From assembly GCA_963969495.1 (NCBI GenBank), contig OZ018325.1:201343446-201407445 (forward strand): a stretch of 64,000 nucleotides of DNA, given 5' to 3'. Both the position numbers and the translations under genes were made by a program. Positions 24,939-36,979 of the stretch are shown piece after piece (positions within the stretch are counted from its first letter, which is position 1; every line of letters begins with the position of its first letter). The notes below the pieces were generated by a model. The model was given only the letters and a program-made list of their open reading frames with translations. It was not told the origin of the DNA and did not search any database. The DNA is from Ceratothoa steindachneri. Its lineage: Eukaryota > Arthropoda > Malacostraca > Isopoda > Cymothoidae.

Positions 24939-25578
24939 AAACTAAAAGCTTAAGTCGGTCGGTCTACTTTGCAGGGGTCGACGTCTGTTTTAACAACCAG
25001 TGATTCGAATCTCACGTTAAATTATACGCCCCCATGGAACTGGGCATCGAATACTCCAAATCAAAGGCAAATTTATGCCAAAACAATCATTTATATACCC
25101 TAAATGATAACTTATTTTTGGTCTTAATCCATGCACGAAGATTCTTCCTTTTGACGCATTACTCAGAGATAGTATGGTAAACTTTTCTGATTAAACTCAA
25201 CTTAGCGTAAAATCTCATACATTTCATGTATTCCTAAGGCGGCGAAGCTTCATTTCTCTCGCCGAAAATAAACTCTTCCCTCAAACTTCCACAACAAACT
25301 TAGATTGGAATAATTCTGTGGAAATCCGTTATAATTCTGCCTCTTTATGATAATTTCCACCGAAAAATACTTTAGGCTCTATAGTAATCAAGAGTTTCTT
25401 TAGGGTTGAATATTTTATCAGAGGTTTATATACGAGTTTCTGATCCAACTCTATTTAATATGTATACTATTTTTTCTATTCCTATTACTTTATCATAGTT
25501 TTTCTTTGTCTGAGTTTCTCGGCAAAGATGAGACCATGGTTACACCAATTTCCTTTGCCATAGCAGCAATATCCAGAT
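24939..25578. other. No gene recognised; isolated tRNA-like B box
   Basis: 'GTGATTCGAATCTCAC' near 25000-25015 resembles a Pol III B box, but no cloverleaf is visible. The rest is unassigned. Confidence 0.3.
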
Positions 25579-25963
25579 CAGTGTTTCCCAACCTCTTTCC
25601 TCCAAGGCCCCACTATAACTTTCCAGAAATACATATGTCCCACCTGTGGTTGAAAAATCCCCTATTTTTAATATTTTAAATATGGAAGTGAGGTGTTAGA
25701 TAAAAGGCGACTTAGGACCTTATTACACCCATCAATGAAATGTGAGATGAAAAGGAAGTACAAATGAGTTTTACAAAATAATCTATTTAGTAAATAGAAA
25801 TCGTGAGGAAGAAAAAAACGAGGTTAGAAAATTAACAATAAAATTTAATAATTAATAGATTATATAGCAAAATGGATAGGCAAATTGACTCAAGGCGAAA
25901 GAGAAATAAGAGATAATTAGCAATATTATTAAATAAATTGAATAGATGAAGTATCTTGAAGGA

Positions 25964-25965
<2 letters not shown>

Positions 25966-26006
<41 letters not shown>
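25966..26006. repeat. (TA)n microsatellite beside palindrome
   Basis: A TA run directly abutting the left arm of the perfect palindrome. A shorter TA run (26383-26395) abuts the right arm. Confidence 0.95.
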
Positions 26007-26010
<4 letters not shown>

Positions 26011-26382
26011 AAGGCCCAAAGAAATGGAAATTGGTAACACAACCCGGAAAAACGCTAAGGAGAATATTACATGTACCAATGAAAGCTTAAGAAGGAAAAT
26101 GAGAGAAGTAGAGAACGCAAAGATAGGGCAAATTATTTTAACCGTTGAGGATGCTAACTCTGGCGATGAGCGTCTTAGTCATATAAGCAATGAGCGCTTG
26201 ATGTCACAGGTTCAAATCCAACTTCTTTATTTATATTCTTATAACAGTTAAAATAATTTGCCCTATCTTTGCGTTCTCTACTTCTCTCATTTTCCTTCTT
26301 AAGCTTTCATTGGTACATGTAATATTCTCCTTAGCGTTTTTCCGGGTTGTGTTACCAATTTCCATTTCTTTGGGCCTTTAAA
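26007..26382. repeat. Perfect inverted repeat, 136 bp arms with 104 base loop
   Basis: Arms 26007-26142 and 26247-26382 are exact reverse complements as far as I can read, starting TTTAAAGGCCC and ending at GTTAAAATAATTTGCC. The symmetry continues into the flanking (TA)n runs. The loop (26143-26246) contains tRNA-like promoter boxes. No protein is supported. It could be a foldback transposon, a hairpin-RNA source or an assembly artefact. Confidence 0.9.
26154..26225 (+). other. tRNA-like sequence in the palindrome loop (Pol III A/B box-like)
   Basis: TGGCGATGAGCG (26161-26172) resembles an A box, and GGTTCAAATCC (26209-26219) fits a B box. Their spacing of about 48 bases is tRNA-like. The T-arm and acceptor stems do not pair, so this is at most a tRNA-derived remnant or an internal promoter. 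Confidence 0.3.
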
Positions 26383-26417
26383 TATATATATATATCACGT
26401 GTCATGTGATTTTCAAT

Positions 26418-26522
<105 letters not shown>

Positions 26523-26639
26523 CGTACATCGCGCATAATTTGACGATTTTTTGTCTCTTTTTTTCACGAAAATGGTGATGTATCGGTGAACAGTTAACAG
26601 CGTTGGGTATCAAACAGAGTATAGTTTTAGTTTGGAAAA

Positions 26640-27640
26640 GGTTAGCTGATATAAAATGGAGGGCTGGAACTATCTGAATATTGGAGAAGAGTTAGCTGCA
26701 TTATGATGATTCGCTCAAGGTATCAAAATGCCGACATCATGACTGGTGCTCAATATGCTGTTAACAATGTAAAGGCTGCAATACGAGACATGAGTGGCTG
26801 CGCCGGAGATTATGAAGCTATGACCAACATAAATGAACACATCAGGCATTTTGACAGCGTCTGCAAGCCGGAATTAAATCCAACATCTGCAGGACAAATT
26901 GATTGAAAAGCCGAGCAAGGAAATCAGGGCTTTAGCGAGAGAGATGGCTGTCCTGAATGAAGTCCTTCACTCCCACTCGTAAAAGAGGGACAAGGAACAA
27001 ATACTGACAGCCATGGACAAGAAAAACCGCTTGACTTAGTAAAGAATATCCTGAAGAAGTTGAAGCATCATGTTGTTCCGAAAACGATCTGGGTCTTTTC
27101 AGATGTATAGAATTTCTACTATAACCTGTTGCATAAGATCTAGAACAACAGGTGGCTTGTCTACAAACCCTACGATGTTCATGCGTCATGAATATCAAAT
27201 TCCGCACACCTGTTATAGTCGTTGAGTGTGACTCCAGTAAGGATGGCCCATGCCGCCCCACAGTTTTCAGTTGGGTCTTAGGCTCAATCAAGACGGCTAG
27301 GTAGAGATGCTGGAGACTGTGGTCAAAACCTGGCTGAAGATGGTTGCTGCTGGAAGGCCACACCTCCAGATAATGTCAGAAGTAGTTTTCGAAGAATTTC
27401 TACGATTCACCACCCTCACTTTCTAGCCTTCTAGTTTCCTCAATTGTGATCCACCCTATAACTAAGTGTGCGACAAGGATGAGAAAGAGAGTAACCGCTC
27501 TGCCTGGAAGACCTATGTCGTGCTGGTGGCTAATATCGTGGAGGTGCTCGAAGATCCTCCCAGTGACACGGTGAAGAACGTATGCGCCAATTTCCTGAGC
27601 CACATTGTCAGTTGTGTAGGCTTAGGGCGGTTACTTTGAG
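26640..27640 (+). pseudogene. Tc1/mariner-type transposase, heavily decayed
   Basis: Plus-strand frames retain 'EIRALAREMAVL' (26918-26955, helix-turn-helix region), 'MDKKNRLT' (27014), 'TTGGLSTNPTMFMRHEYQ' (27150-27200), 'MPPHSFQLGLRLNQDG' (27251-27298) followed by a stop and 'VEMLETVVKTWLKMVAAGRP' (27302-27360), and a tail 'SDTVKNVCANFLSHI' near 27560-27606. This order fits a transposase of the Tc1/mariner superfamily of an arthropod type whose third-motif region normally precedes the tail. The catalytic Asp motifs are not cleanly preserved. There are many stops and frameshifts. It is unlike the other three relics nearby, so it is a separate insertion. I could not find its inverted repeats. 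Confidence 0.65.
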
Positions 27641-27719
27641 TAAACTGTTATCTTCCAGCCATAACTTAGTTAATATTTAAATACTCTTGTTCTTACTGAC
27701 CATTATATTATGTCCGCTA

Positions 27720-27874
<155 letters not shown>

Positions 27875-28162
27875 ATTCATGTATGTGTTTGTGTGTATTG
27901 TAACTTTGATAATTGATAAGTAATCTGTAGTATATATTTAGTTGGTGAATATATAAATATTTCCAATCTACGAATTTAGGTGTTGAGTTAATAAAATTAT
28001 AACGATTTGGATTGAATTGGCTAATTGACTAAGAGTAACTGGGCATATATAGGATAAATTGATTAGATAAAAGTTGGGCTAAATATGAAATAAATATGTG
28101 CTAATAGTAGGAATGTGGCTATTGATAAAAAATATGTAATAATGTTAAAATATGTAATACTA

Positions 28163-29532
28163 CAGGGGGACCCCCAAAACAGACCCCAAACTTCGATAGG
28201 CTTCATTTTTTAATTTTTTGCAAGGATTAAATGGAACTTTGGCAATAACTAGTTTATTGTGCTTAAAAACATCATATCAAAACATGAGAGTCATTGGACT
28301 TTTCTTCTTTATTCTAGAGCACGTGTTCGAGATGACCTCCATTTAGCTCTGTGCATTTCTTGAGGCGCAGCACAAAGTTGTCCATGACGTCCTTAAAAAC
28401 CGACCAACTAATGGCTCTGATCTTCTCTCTGATGACTTCCTTGAGTTCCGTGATGGTCCTGGGTCTTCCTGCGTACACTCTGTCTTTAAGGTAGCCCCCA
28501 GAGAAAGAAATCTGGGGAGGCTAAGTTCTGGGTTATGAGGTGCCCACTCAAAATCACTCTTAAGGACGATCACACGGCAACCAAAGTTCTCTTTCAGCCA
28601 ATCTCGGGATAGGTTTGAGGTGTGAGAGCTTATTCCATCTTGCTAGAACCAGAACATCCCCATAAGCGACAAGAACAGGGTCTGCAGCTCCTTCTTGAAG
28701 GTTTTGTGGACCGCAACAGACGTCTCCTCGGTGACTCTCACTGTCGCCAGATTCCTCGAAGAAGAATGGTCCGATGATGCCTCTGGCTGAGATTACAGTC
28801 CATACCGTGCACTTAGGGGAGTGTATGGGGCTTGGTGGCTACCTTATTTGATTTGGAGGTCCCCCAGAAGACATTTTTCTTCAAATTTACCTTTTCTTCA
28901 AATAGAAGTGAGCTTCATATGAGGTCCAAAGAAGGTTAAGGAAAGTTCAGGTCTCCTGAATCTTCTCCAGTATCTTGACTGCCATAGCCTTTCTCTGTTC
29001 CTTGTATGAGGCTGTAGGGGTTTGCTTTATCTGTATTCTCTATGGGTAGGCCTTTATAACCATTACTAGCACTCTCCTGCAAGTCTCAGATGATATACCG
29101 AGGGACTGACTTCGTTTGCGCACAGAGCATTTTGGACTCTGCTGAACTGACTCTCTCACGCTCTCGACCAGCTCAGCTGTACGCTTCCTGGAGAATCCTG
29201 AATGGCTTAGCCGGTTGTCACTGGTTGCATTGAGGTTCTCCACTGTCCAATAGTTCTCGAAGTGGTGCACTCAGTCCTGAATTCTGCTCTTGGAGGGGGC
29301 TTTTTCAAATTCGAACTGACGCACGAAAGTGTCCTGCACTTTCTTGAACGAACCTGTCTTGTAGTAATGTTTGACGCAGTACGAGTATATTCTTTGCTGG
29401 AGCTTCGATTGAGATCTAGTTGTGTTCATAGGCGTTGCCTCTGTCATGTAATGCAAAGTAAGGGTAATTAGTGATTGAATGAAGGATATATCACAAAAAG
29501 TGTGTGCAGGCGTGTTTTTGGGGGTCATCCTG
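28163..29532 (-). mobile_element. Mariner-type transposon with TA target duplication
   Basis: The left end CAGGGGGACCCCCAAAACA (28163) and the complement of the right end, CAGGATGACCCCCAAAAAC (ending 29532), are inverted repeats. TA flanks both sides (28161-28162 and 29533-29534). The element is 1370 bp, a usual mariner length, and encloses one transposase gene. Confidence 0.85.
28314..29447 (-). pseudogene. Mariner-type transposase, frameshifted
   Basis: The first Met is near 29447 ('MTEATPMNTTRSQSKLQQRI'). Helix-turn-helix stretches include 'FEFEKAPSKSRIQD' and 'CSVRKRSQSLGISSETCRRV' near 29135-29075. Catalytic region: 'EAHFYLKK' near 28910, 'ISARGIIGPFFFEESGDSE' near 28790-28740, 'MGMFWF', a stop, then 'QDGISSHTSN' (second Asp) near 28660-28625, and 'WAPHNPELSLPRF' near 28545-28510 where a frameshift disrupts the third acidic motif. 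The C-terminus ends near 28314. At least four frame breaks make it inactive. It sits neatly inside its own inverted repeats. Confidence 0.85.
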
Positions 29533-29711
29533 TATTATAAATTTGATAATAGTTGAAATATGTAAATACAGTATGGACTGACTAAATTGGTCTGGAAAGG
29601 AAAGTATAGGGTATTACAATAAGGTTGCTTGATTTTTTAATGTAAATAAAACAAGTTGTGTGTGATATATACACTCAATTTACTTTACATTTGAAAGTAA
29701 ATTTTATGGCA

Positions 29712-30783
29712 TTAAGTGTGGAATATGACGTCGTTCAAATGTCCGCCGCAGCTACGCTTGGTGGAACGTATTCGGAAGGCCCAATTTTCGAGGACTGGCT
29801 GAATTTGCTGGATGGTGTTCGTTATGTTGACTTTGAGAACATCAACTGTTTGTGGATTATTCGCATAGACCTGCGATTTAAGGAAGCGCAAAAGAAAGTA
29901 GTCTAATGGCGTTAAATCGCATGATCTCGGTGGCCAGTTGACGTTACCGCCGCGCGACATGACCCTGCCCTGAAATCTCTAGTGAAAAATGTCTATCGTA
30001 GCGTGTACAGTGTCCACGTAGCGCCGTCCTGTTGGAAACACATGTCGTCAGTATCCATATTAGGCATATAAGCCAGTTGAGGCCACAAAAAGTTGCTTAT
30101 CATCGATATGTAGGTCTCGCCGTTGACGATTATGCAATCCCATCTTCGTTCTCAAAAAAATACGGACCGATGATTCCGTTAGACAAAAGTCCACACCAAA
30201 CAGTTACTTTGTTTTGATGCAATTGGTGCTGGTGTATCTCATGTGGATTGTTTTTGTCCAAAATCCGACAATTCTGCTTGTTCACAGATCCATTCACCTA
30301 AAAATGGGCCTCATCGCTGAAGATGATTATTTGGGGGAAATTTAGGGCAACTTCCAACTGCTCTAGAGCCCAATCAGCGAACACACGGCGTTGTCTATGT
30401 CGTTTGCCTTAAGTCTCTGGATAGATAAGTTGGATTTTGTACGGATGCAGACCCAAGTCCCTACGCATCATTCGCCAAACTGAAGTCGCAGAAAGGCCAA
30501 GTTCTTGTGAACGACGAGAAATTGACAGCCTCGGATTTTCCCGTACACTCTCATTTACGGCAGCGATGTTTTCAGCAGACCTTGCGTTTCGGTGACGTAC
30601 GGGTGTTGGCTGATTGTTGATGGACCCTTTTGCCTCGAATAAGGCCTACAAGCGTCAAACAGTGGACTCGGCAGGACGATTGTGGCGATGATAGAAATCA
30701 CTAATGCGCGGCACGTTTGTCGAACGGAGCAATGATTTTGATAATAACATTTGGTAATTTTCACACACTGTTCAACGCTATAA
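29712..30783 (-). pseudogene. Mariner-type transposase, second kind, frameshifted
   Basis: It starts near 30783 with 'GYSVEQCVKITKCYYQNHCS' and 'VRQTCRAL'. It continues with 'NPRLSISRRSQELGLSATSV' (30537-30480), 'IIIFSDEAHF' then a stop and 'VNGSVNKQNCRI' (30335-30265), 'HQNKVTVWCGLLSNGIIGPY' (30220-30165), 'DDMCFQQDGAT' (second Asp, about 30050-30020) and 'WPPRSCDLTPLDYFLLRFLK' (29930-29875), ending 'DVIFHT' at 29712. The typical 'SPD' of the third motif reads 'SCD' but keeps the Asp. A short deletion follows QQDGAT. No clear inverted repeats were found. Confidence 0.8.
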
Positions 30784-31009
30784 CCTTCTATTGTGACTTG
30801 CCAAGTACTACTGAACAGTTCACAGTGAGGTTACCAGATGTCGCTCTAACAACATGGCCACTATCGCCTGACAAAGCTCGAGCGTCCTTGTTAAAAGACC
30901 CTTTACAACAGCTAAATTACAGTACTTACAATTTTATAAAAGTTTCCCTAGTAGAATTTAACACTCTTCAAAACAAACCCTTTGATGCGGGACGCCAGGC
31001 ACTAATGAC

Positions 31010-31440
31010 ATGTGCTTGCCATAAAAGGGAAGCCAAAAAGGAAGAATGCTGTCAGATTATTGGAAAAAGTTTAAACAGAGTACCGCCATACTCTGCGCCA
31101 TGTAATTCACATTACGAAAAGGCATCGTAGATATCATTGTTATGTCGTCCGCAAATTAGACGTACAGCGAACCTCCAGTCAGAGGTCGGGGAAGGTCGAT
31201 GGTATAAATATTGTAGAGCAAGGGACTTATGCATCCGCCTTGAGGCGCCGCCGCCTCGAGCTCGAACTCAGGGCCATTGTAATCCTTGATACTCAGAAAC
31301 ACCCTCCTCTCCATTACGTAATCGCATAGGATCCTTTCAAGTATGGGATTGAGGCCCAGTTGTAGAATTTTATATTGCAGGCCTCTTCTCGATACTTTGT
31401 CGAAGGCCTTTTTAACGTCTGTCAACAGCACTGAAGCCAC
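31010..31440 (-). pseudogene. LINE reverse transcriptase fragment
   Basis: Minus-strand frame 31440-31160 reads 'VLLTDVKKAFDKVSRRGL', 'QYKILQLGLNPILERIL', 'APQGGCISPLLYNIYTID'. In another frame 'FADDITMIS', the catalytic box, follows a stop near 31155-31130. Fingers-palm order is correct for a non-LTR RT of Jockey-superfamily type. The N-terminal RT, the endonuclease and the C-terminus are missing. Confidence 0.8.
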
Positions 31441-31904
31441 ATTAAATCAAACAAGACGATGGAAAATAAATTAAATTTCCCTTGCTAATATGGCAGTGTT
31501 AGGGTATTTCCTTTCGACCTCGTCACATAGCTACATAATAGACCTTTTGGCCGATTTAGCTGCTCAGACACTGCAACAAAAACAGAAAATGCGGTGTCGA
31601 TCACAACTTACTACAAATGCCAACGACAAGCAAGTGGAAGCGACTGAGTTAAGTCAGCACATAAATTTTTTTTATCTCACTCGATGATCCGTTTGTTGTC
31701 ATTTGGCAAAATTATATAAAAAAAAAACAGATGGATGCTCACGCCCAACTATAATGTTTCCAGGCCCTACCGTTGGAGCGTATGACCTACGTTGGGAATC
31801 ACTGATCTAGATTGTGAACAAATATAACGTACTTGTAAGAGTGTAATTTGGGGTTGTTTAATAAATTTAAAACGGCGAAGTTTCCAAGGTAAAAGGGTTA
31901 ATCA

Positions 31905-31985
31905 ACAAAAGAACGAAACGTGCTGGTGACGAGTTTCGATCCAGTGACTTCGCTTCCGTGAGATCAGTGGGCGGGAGGTTGAATC
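31905..31985 (-). other. Possible tRNA-derived SINE remnant
   Basis: The minus strand contains 'GAAGTCACTGGATCGAAACT', including a B-box-like GGATCGAAACT, followed by 'CACCAGCACG', as in tRNA-derived SINE heads. No complete tRNA fold is evident. Confidence 0.3.
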
Positions 31986-32059
31986 TACTCAACACTTCCT
32001 GAGCCTAAATGACTAAGTTCAAAGCAGAGCTTATAAACAGCCTGCTTTACTATCGTCAC

Positions 32060-32890
32060 ACTAGTGGCACTTATGCTGATGATGAGAGAAAGTCAACGAA
32101 ATTACTATCTCCGGGGAGGGGGAGGCTAAAATGTATCGATCCTTTGAAGTACGAAAATATGTGGATAAATTCCGCAGCCTTCTCAGAATAGGCGAGTGGT
32201 CAGAGAGGTGGAAGATGCAATTTAACCTTAACGAGTGCAAGGTAATGCACATCGGCCATGCTAATCCCCGGGAAAACTACTATATACTTGCTAGGCAAAC
32301 AACTAGATACCACTGACCTTGAGAAAGAGAGGCGTGCTAATCAGCAGTGATCTAAAGTTCTCCAGGCAGTGGCTCCAGGTGGAAAAGAGGGCCCAGCGAA
32401 TGCTGGGGTATATAAAGAGGCATTTTTGTTTCCGAACTAAGCAGATTGTTCTCGCTTTGTACAACTCTCTAGTCCGGTCACATCTTGAATATGCCGTACA
32501 ATTCTGATCCCCAACCCTGAGGATGGACATTGAACGGCTGGAAAGGGTACAGGCCAGAGCCACAAAATTGATTCCCTCCTTAGACATAAAAGTTATCAGC
32601 AGAGGCTACGAGAAGTGGGGATGTTCTCTTTAGAGAAGCGACGGTTAAGAGTCCAGCTAATTGAAACTTTTAAGATAATACGAGGAGTTGAAAACGTAGA
32701 TCACAGAAGGCCGTTCACGTTGAACGCAAATGCTACACGTAACCACGGTTACAAACTGGAATTACCACAATTCCATACTAGCATTTGCAGAAACTTCTTC
32801 TCGTACAAAATCTGCGGAACGTGGAACCGTCTACCGCCAGAAGTGGTGAAAAGTTCGTCAGTCGAACAGTCAAATCTCGACTGGCCCGCA
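32060..32890 (+). pseudogene. CR1-like LINE, 3' half of the reverse transcriptase ORF
   Basis: Plus-strand frames give 'YADDERKSTKL' (32070, a YADD box), 'EWSERWKMQFNLNECKVMHI' (32190-32250), 'GVLISSDLKFSRQWLQVEKR' (32330-32390), 'QRMLGYIKRHFCFRTKQIVL' (32395-32455), 'NSLVRSHLEYAVQFW' (32462-32508), 'QARATKLIPSL' (32551) and 'GTWNRLPPEVVKSSSVE' (32820-32870). This is the thumb and C-terminal region typical of CR1-type LINEs. It is 5'-truncated and carries frameshifts near 32130, 32300, 32505 and 32600. A related fragment lies at 61535-62290. Confidence 0.85.
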
Positions 32891-32899
32891 AATACGGGT

Positions 32900-33810
32900 G
32901 GGAGAGGTGGGCAGGGAGAGCCTTCATCTATGCTATACTTTCTCTTATGCTATAGGTTAGGGCCTTCACAAAATAGTACCTCTACGGTATGGTCAGCATT
33001 GTCCTTCGAAGCACTACTATTCCTATTCCTTGTGACCTATTATATGATGACAATAAACCATCGAAATATGTCCTTGATCTTCTTCACTAGACTCCTCAGG
33101 CTCGACTCCATCACATATTAAAGGACGAGAATAAACCAGGGAAAAATATATCTTGTTTTCTTCACTAGATCCAAGCTCCGCTCTATTATATATTTCATTT
33201 GCAGTTACCCTTTAAGAAGGTCATTTAAATTCCGTCTCATACGTCAGTGCTGAAACATTTGCTTCCAAAAGATCCCAAAACTCAAATCCATTCACTTTTT
33301 GCACTTCTCCAAACGGGTCATTCTCTATCAAGAAAGTAATTCAATTTAGACGAGCGATTTAGAATAATGGAAACTTCAATATTATGAAATCTTACGTCAT
33401 CACTTTAAAGCGAGATTTTATATGGCCGGTCTGCAGATGAGACTCGTAAGTTCATACCTTTTAGCTTTTGAGTCAAGAAGGACGAAGGCTTGGAAACTTG
33501 AGAGGTTTTCTATCATGGGACCAACAGATAAATTAGATGCTTTGAAGAGATTTGGATGAATCCAGTTCGAAACAAAAATAATGTAAATTTTAAACAAAAT
33601 ACAGCTTAAAACAAAAGTAAAAATAATAATGAAAAGGTGGAATAATTTCGCTGTTTCCTTTTCTTTTTAACAAACGAGTCTATCTCGGTTTCCTCTTAAA
33701 CCACTATCTATGTATTTTGGTTTCTGGTTTGTTGCGACCATATTTTTGTGTCATAAACTGACTGGAAATTCAAAATTTCAATAAAAAAGAGTCTTCTCGA
33801 ACCCATTAAT
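32900..33810. other. No gene recognised
   Basis: AT-rich sequence with only short frames between the CR1-like fragment and a minisatellite. Confidence 0.4.
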
Positions 33811-33820
33811 CTAATTGTTT

Positions 33821-34164
33821 ACAATGCAACATTCTTTTCCATCCCAATTTTTACAATGCCATATTCCTTTCCATCCAAATTTTTACAATGCCACATTCTT
33901 TCAAATCCAATTTTTTACAATGCCACATTCTTTTCCATCCAAATTTTACAAAGCCACATTCTTTTCCATCCAAATTTTACAAAGCCACATTCTTTTCCAT
34001 CATTTTTTTTACAATGGCACATTCGTTTCCATCTAATTTTTTACAATGCCACATTCTTTTCCATCCATTTTTTTGCAATGCCACATTCTTTTCCATTCAT
34101 TTTTTTGCAATGCCACATTCTTTTCCATTCATTTTTTTACAATGCCACATTCTTTCCCCTCCAA
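33821..34164 (+). repeat. 32 bp minisatellite, about 11 units
   Basis: Units start at 33821, 33853, 33885, 33917, 33948, 33979, 34011, 34043, 34075, 34107 and 34139, each close to 'ACAATGCCACATTCTTTTCC' plus 'ATCCATTTTTTT'. Since 32 is not a multiple of three and the unit lacks stops, all three plus frames stay open. The resulting frames are not evidence of a gene. Confidence 0.95.
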
Positions 34165-34239
34165 GTGTCGTTTTCACTTGAGCTATATAGAAAAGAATTT
34201 ATCCGATTCCCTCCTAATGAACCCCATAAAACATGAAAT

Positions 34240-34350
34240 CTATACGACTGAGAGAGAAAGAGAGAGAGTGATAAAGAGAAATAGAGAGGGAAATAGAAAG
34301 ATAGAGAGAAATATAAAGATAAAGAGAAAGAGAGAGAGAGAGAAATAAAA
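34240..34350. repeat. GA-rich low-complexity tract
   Basis: Imperfect GAGA/GAAA repeats. A similar tract lies at 34690-34765. Between them is unassigned AT-rich DNA. Confidence 0.8.
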
Positions 34351-34899
34351 ATATTTGATTTACTCTGTGGTAATCTGATGTTCTGTAATTTAAAACTCAT
34401 CTTTTTCTATTCAATCGACGCAATCTATTTTATGATTGAAATATCACATTGATAACTTCCGATTATAGGGAAGTAAAACCCTCCTAGTCAATTCCACTTT
34501 ATAGCATCAAATCAGATAATGGATAATTTTAGACGATTTAGTGCCCACCCTGCCCAACGTACTTAGAAGGATCTACGGCTCTATATCTTCCATACATTTC
34601 CACTTCCTTCATCCTCCCTTTCTCTGCAAATCTCTCCTTACTAACTCATTATTTTCCTTTTAAATTACGCGACGATTCAAATAAACGGAACTACATGAAA
34701 ATTATACGACGGAGAGAAAGAGAGATATAGAAAGGGAGAGAGATAAAGAGAGATAGAAGGAGAGAGATAAAGAAACACAATCGGCCCTTAATGCGATTTA
34801 TTACTATAAATTTATTCCTAAATTTACCTCTTTTTGCCTAATTGCTCATCCTTGACTGCAGGATTTTATAAAGTGGCTTGTGTGTTCTTTACGTGAAAA

Positions 34900-36060
34900 A
34901 TGATGGATGCATAGTAGACAAATAATTAATTAATTTATTGAAGAGAAAAGTGATTGATTAATACAGGATTTTTATTTATTAAAGAGAAAAATGAGTGATA
35001 TATGATTTATTCAAGAGAAAAGTAATTGAATTATGGATGACAAAAATAATTTATTTATTAGAGTGAAAAATGATTTATGTCGGAGCTTTTTACTTATTAA
35101 ACAGAAAAGTGATTAATTTATGGTACACCAAAAGATAATTACTTTATTGAAGAGAAAAGTGATTGATTAATAGAGGATTTTTATTTATTAAAGAGAAAAA
35201 TGAGTGATATATGATAGTAAAACCATATTGATTATAGATTTTTTTATTTATTGAAGCGGGATATAATTGACTTATGGAGAATAAAAATAATTAATCGATT
35301 GAAGAGAAGAATGATTGATTTATAGAAAAGTGATTGATTTATGGAGGACAAAATATTTTTTACTGAAGAGAAAGGATAAAATAATAAACTTATTGAAAGG
35401 AAAAAGATTTTACGAGTATTTATGGAGGATTTTTATTTATCAAAGAGAATAATGATAGATTTATGGTAGACAAAAATAATATAATTGATGTATTCTAAAG
35501 AAAAATGAATGATATATAGAGGATATTTTATTTATTAAAGAGAAAAATGATTGATGTATGGAAGATATATACAATGAATTTATTGGAGATAAAAAATTGA
35601 TTTATGAAGAACACTAATAATTGTTTTATTTAAGAGAAAGTGATTAATATAAAGATTGATATTTAGTGAAGCTAAAATTATTGATTTATATAGGATAAAA
35701 ATAATTGATTTATTGAAGAGAAAAATCATTGATCTATAGAGCACAAAGTATTTGTTTTATTGAAGAGAAAATGCTTAATTTATGGAGACAAAAATAATTA
35801 AGTAAATGAAGAGAAAAATATTATTTATATGACAAAAATTATTGATTTATTGAAGATTAAATTGATTGATATATTAAGGACATAAATAATTGAGTTATTT
35901 AAAAGAAATTTGAGTGATTTATGGAGGACAAAAATAACTGAGTTATTGTAGAGAAAATGATTGATTTATTAAGTATAATTGATTTATTAAAAAGCAAAAT
36001 GATTGATTTATGGGTAATAAAACTCATTAACTTATTGAAGACAAAACATTTATTTTAAAA
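34900..36060 (+). repeat. Diverged minisatellite, period about 48 bp
   Basis: More than 20 diverged units containing 'ATTGATTTATTGAAGAGAAA' and 'ATGATTGATTTATGGAGGAC'. Units are AT-rich and variable in length. Confidence 0.85.
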
Positions 36061-36184
36061 ATGATTACGATAAGTAAGTGGGTAAAAGAAGAATAGACCG
36101 ATAGGAGAGAATAATAGATGGGGAAATAGAATGAATATAAATGGTGAAAAAGATTAGGACTGAAAATCATAATAGAAAATCTGA

Positions 36185-36793
36185 TTTGGAGTCGCAATTC
36201 TCCTCTGCAAATTTTGGTTTATTGTAGCAATTTTCCGTCACTTGGGGTTGGGAAGAGCAATTCTGGGCCCTTCTTCCGTTTTGAGTAGCAAGTATTACCC
36301 CAGCACTTCTGTTTGTAGTACCAATTATAAGCCGCCAACTCAGGGTTGAAGTAGCAATTTACACCCACCAACTCCCTTTTGGAATATCAATTCTTACCCA
36401 ACACTTCTTTTTGGAGTGTCAATTCTCGGCCAAAGACAACAACTTAGATTTAAAGTAGCAATTTTCAGGTTCCATCTCGGGTTTCGAGTAGCAATTCTCT
36501 GCCACGAAGTCTGTTTTCAAGTACCACTTCTCAGCCATCGACTCCAGTTTAATGTAGAAACTCTCGGCCTCAAACTCCGATCAATTCTGGCATCTAGTTG
36601 CAATTCGCGCCTTCCAACCTTTCTCTGGAGATATTTTTTCATCCGCCAACTCAACTTTGTAGTAACAATTCCCCTCCATCAATTTATGTCAAGAGTGTCG
36701 ACTCTTCGCCAACAACTCAACTGTGAAGAAGCTCTACTAACTCCCCAACCTTCGTCTGCATTAGTAATTCTCGACCCTGAAGTATGCCACTAG
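36185..36793 (+). repeat. Diverged minisatellite, period about 33 bp
   Basis: Units resemble 'GTAGCAATTCTCGGCC' plus 'ACCAACTCCGTTTTGG'. Because the period is a multiple of three, one frame stays open over 36416-36793. I treat that frame as a by-product of the repeat. Confidence 0.8.
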
Positions 36794-36979
36794 TTAGAGC
36801 GACCCATTCTGATGATTTCTGATTTATAACTACTCTTTGCTAGTGACTTGTAAGCTAAATTCAATTTAGTAGTTGCCTCTAATCCCCTGCATTATGTTTC
36901 TTCAGAAATGAATAACCGAAACATAAAGCTTTATGAAATCCAGGAAAATTACATCTACAGCTTAAAAAGGATCGTAAAT

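Noticed and set aside
26154..26225. A functional tRNA gene
   Set aside because: A- and B-box-like words are present, but the acceptor and T stems do not pair.
26024..26251. 75-codon frame across the palindrome arm and loop
   Set aside because: It has no known motif and its start lies in a perfect inverted repeat; the structure explains the sequence better.
36416..36793. 125-codon open frame
   Set aside because: The repeat period of 33 is a multiple of three, so an open unit stays open throughout.
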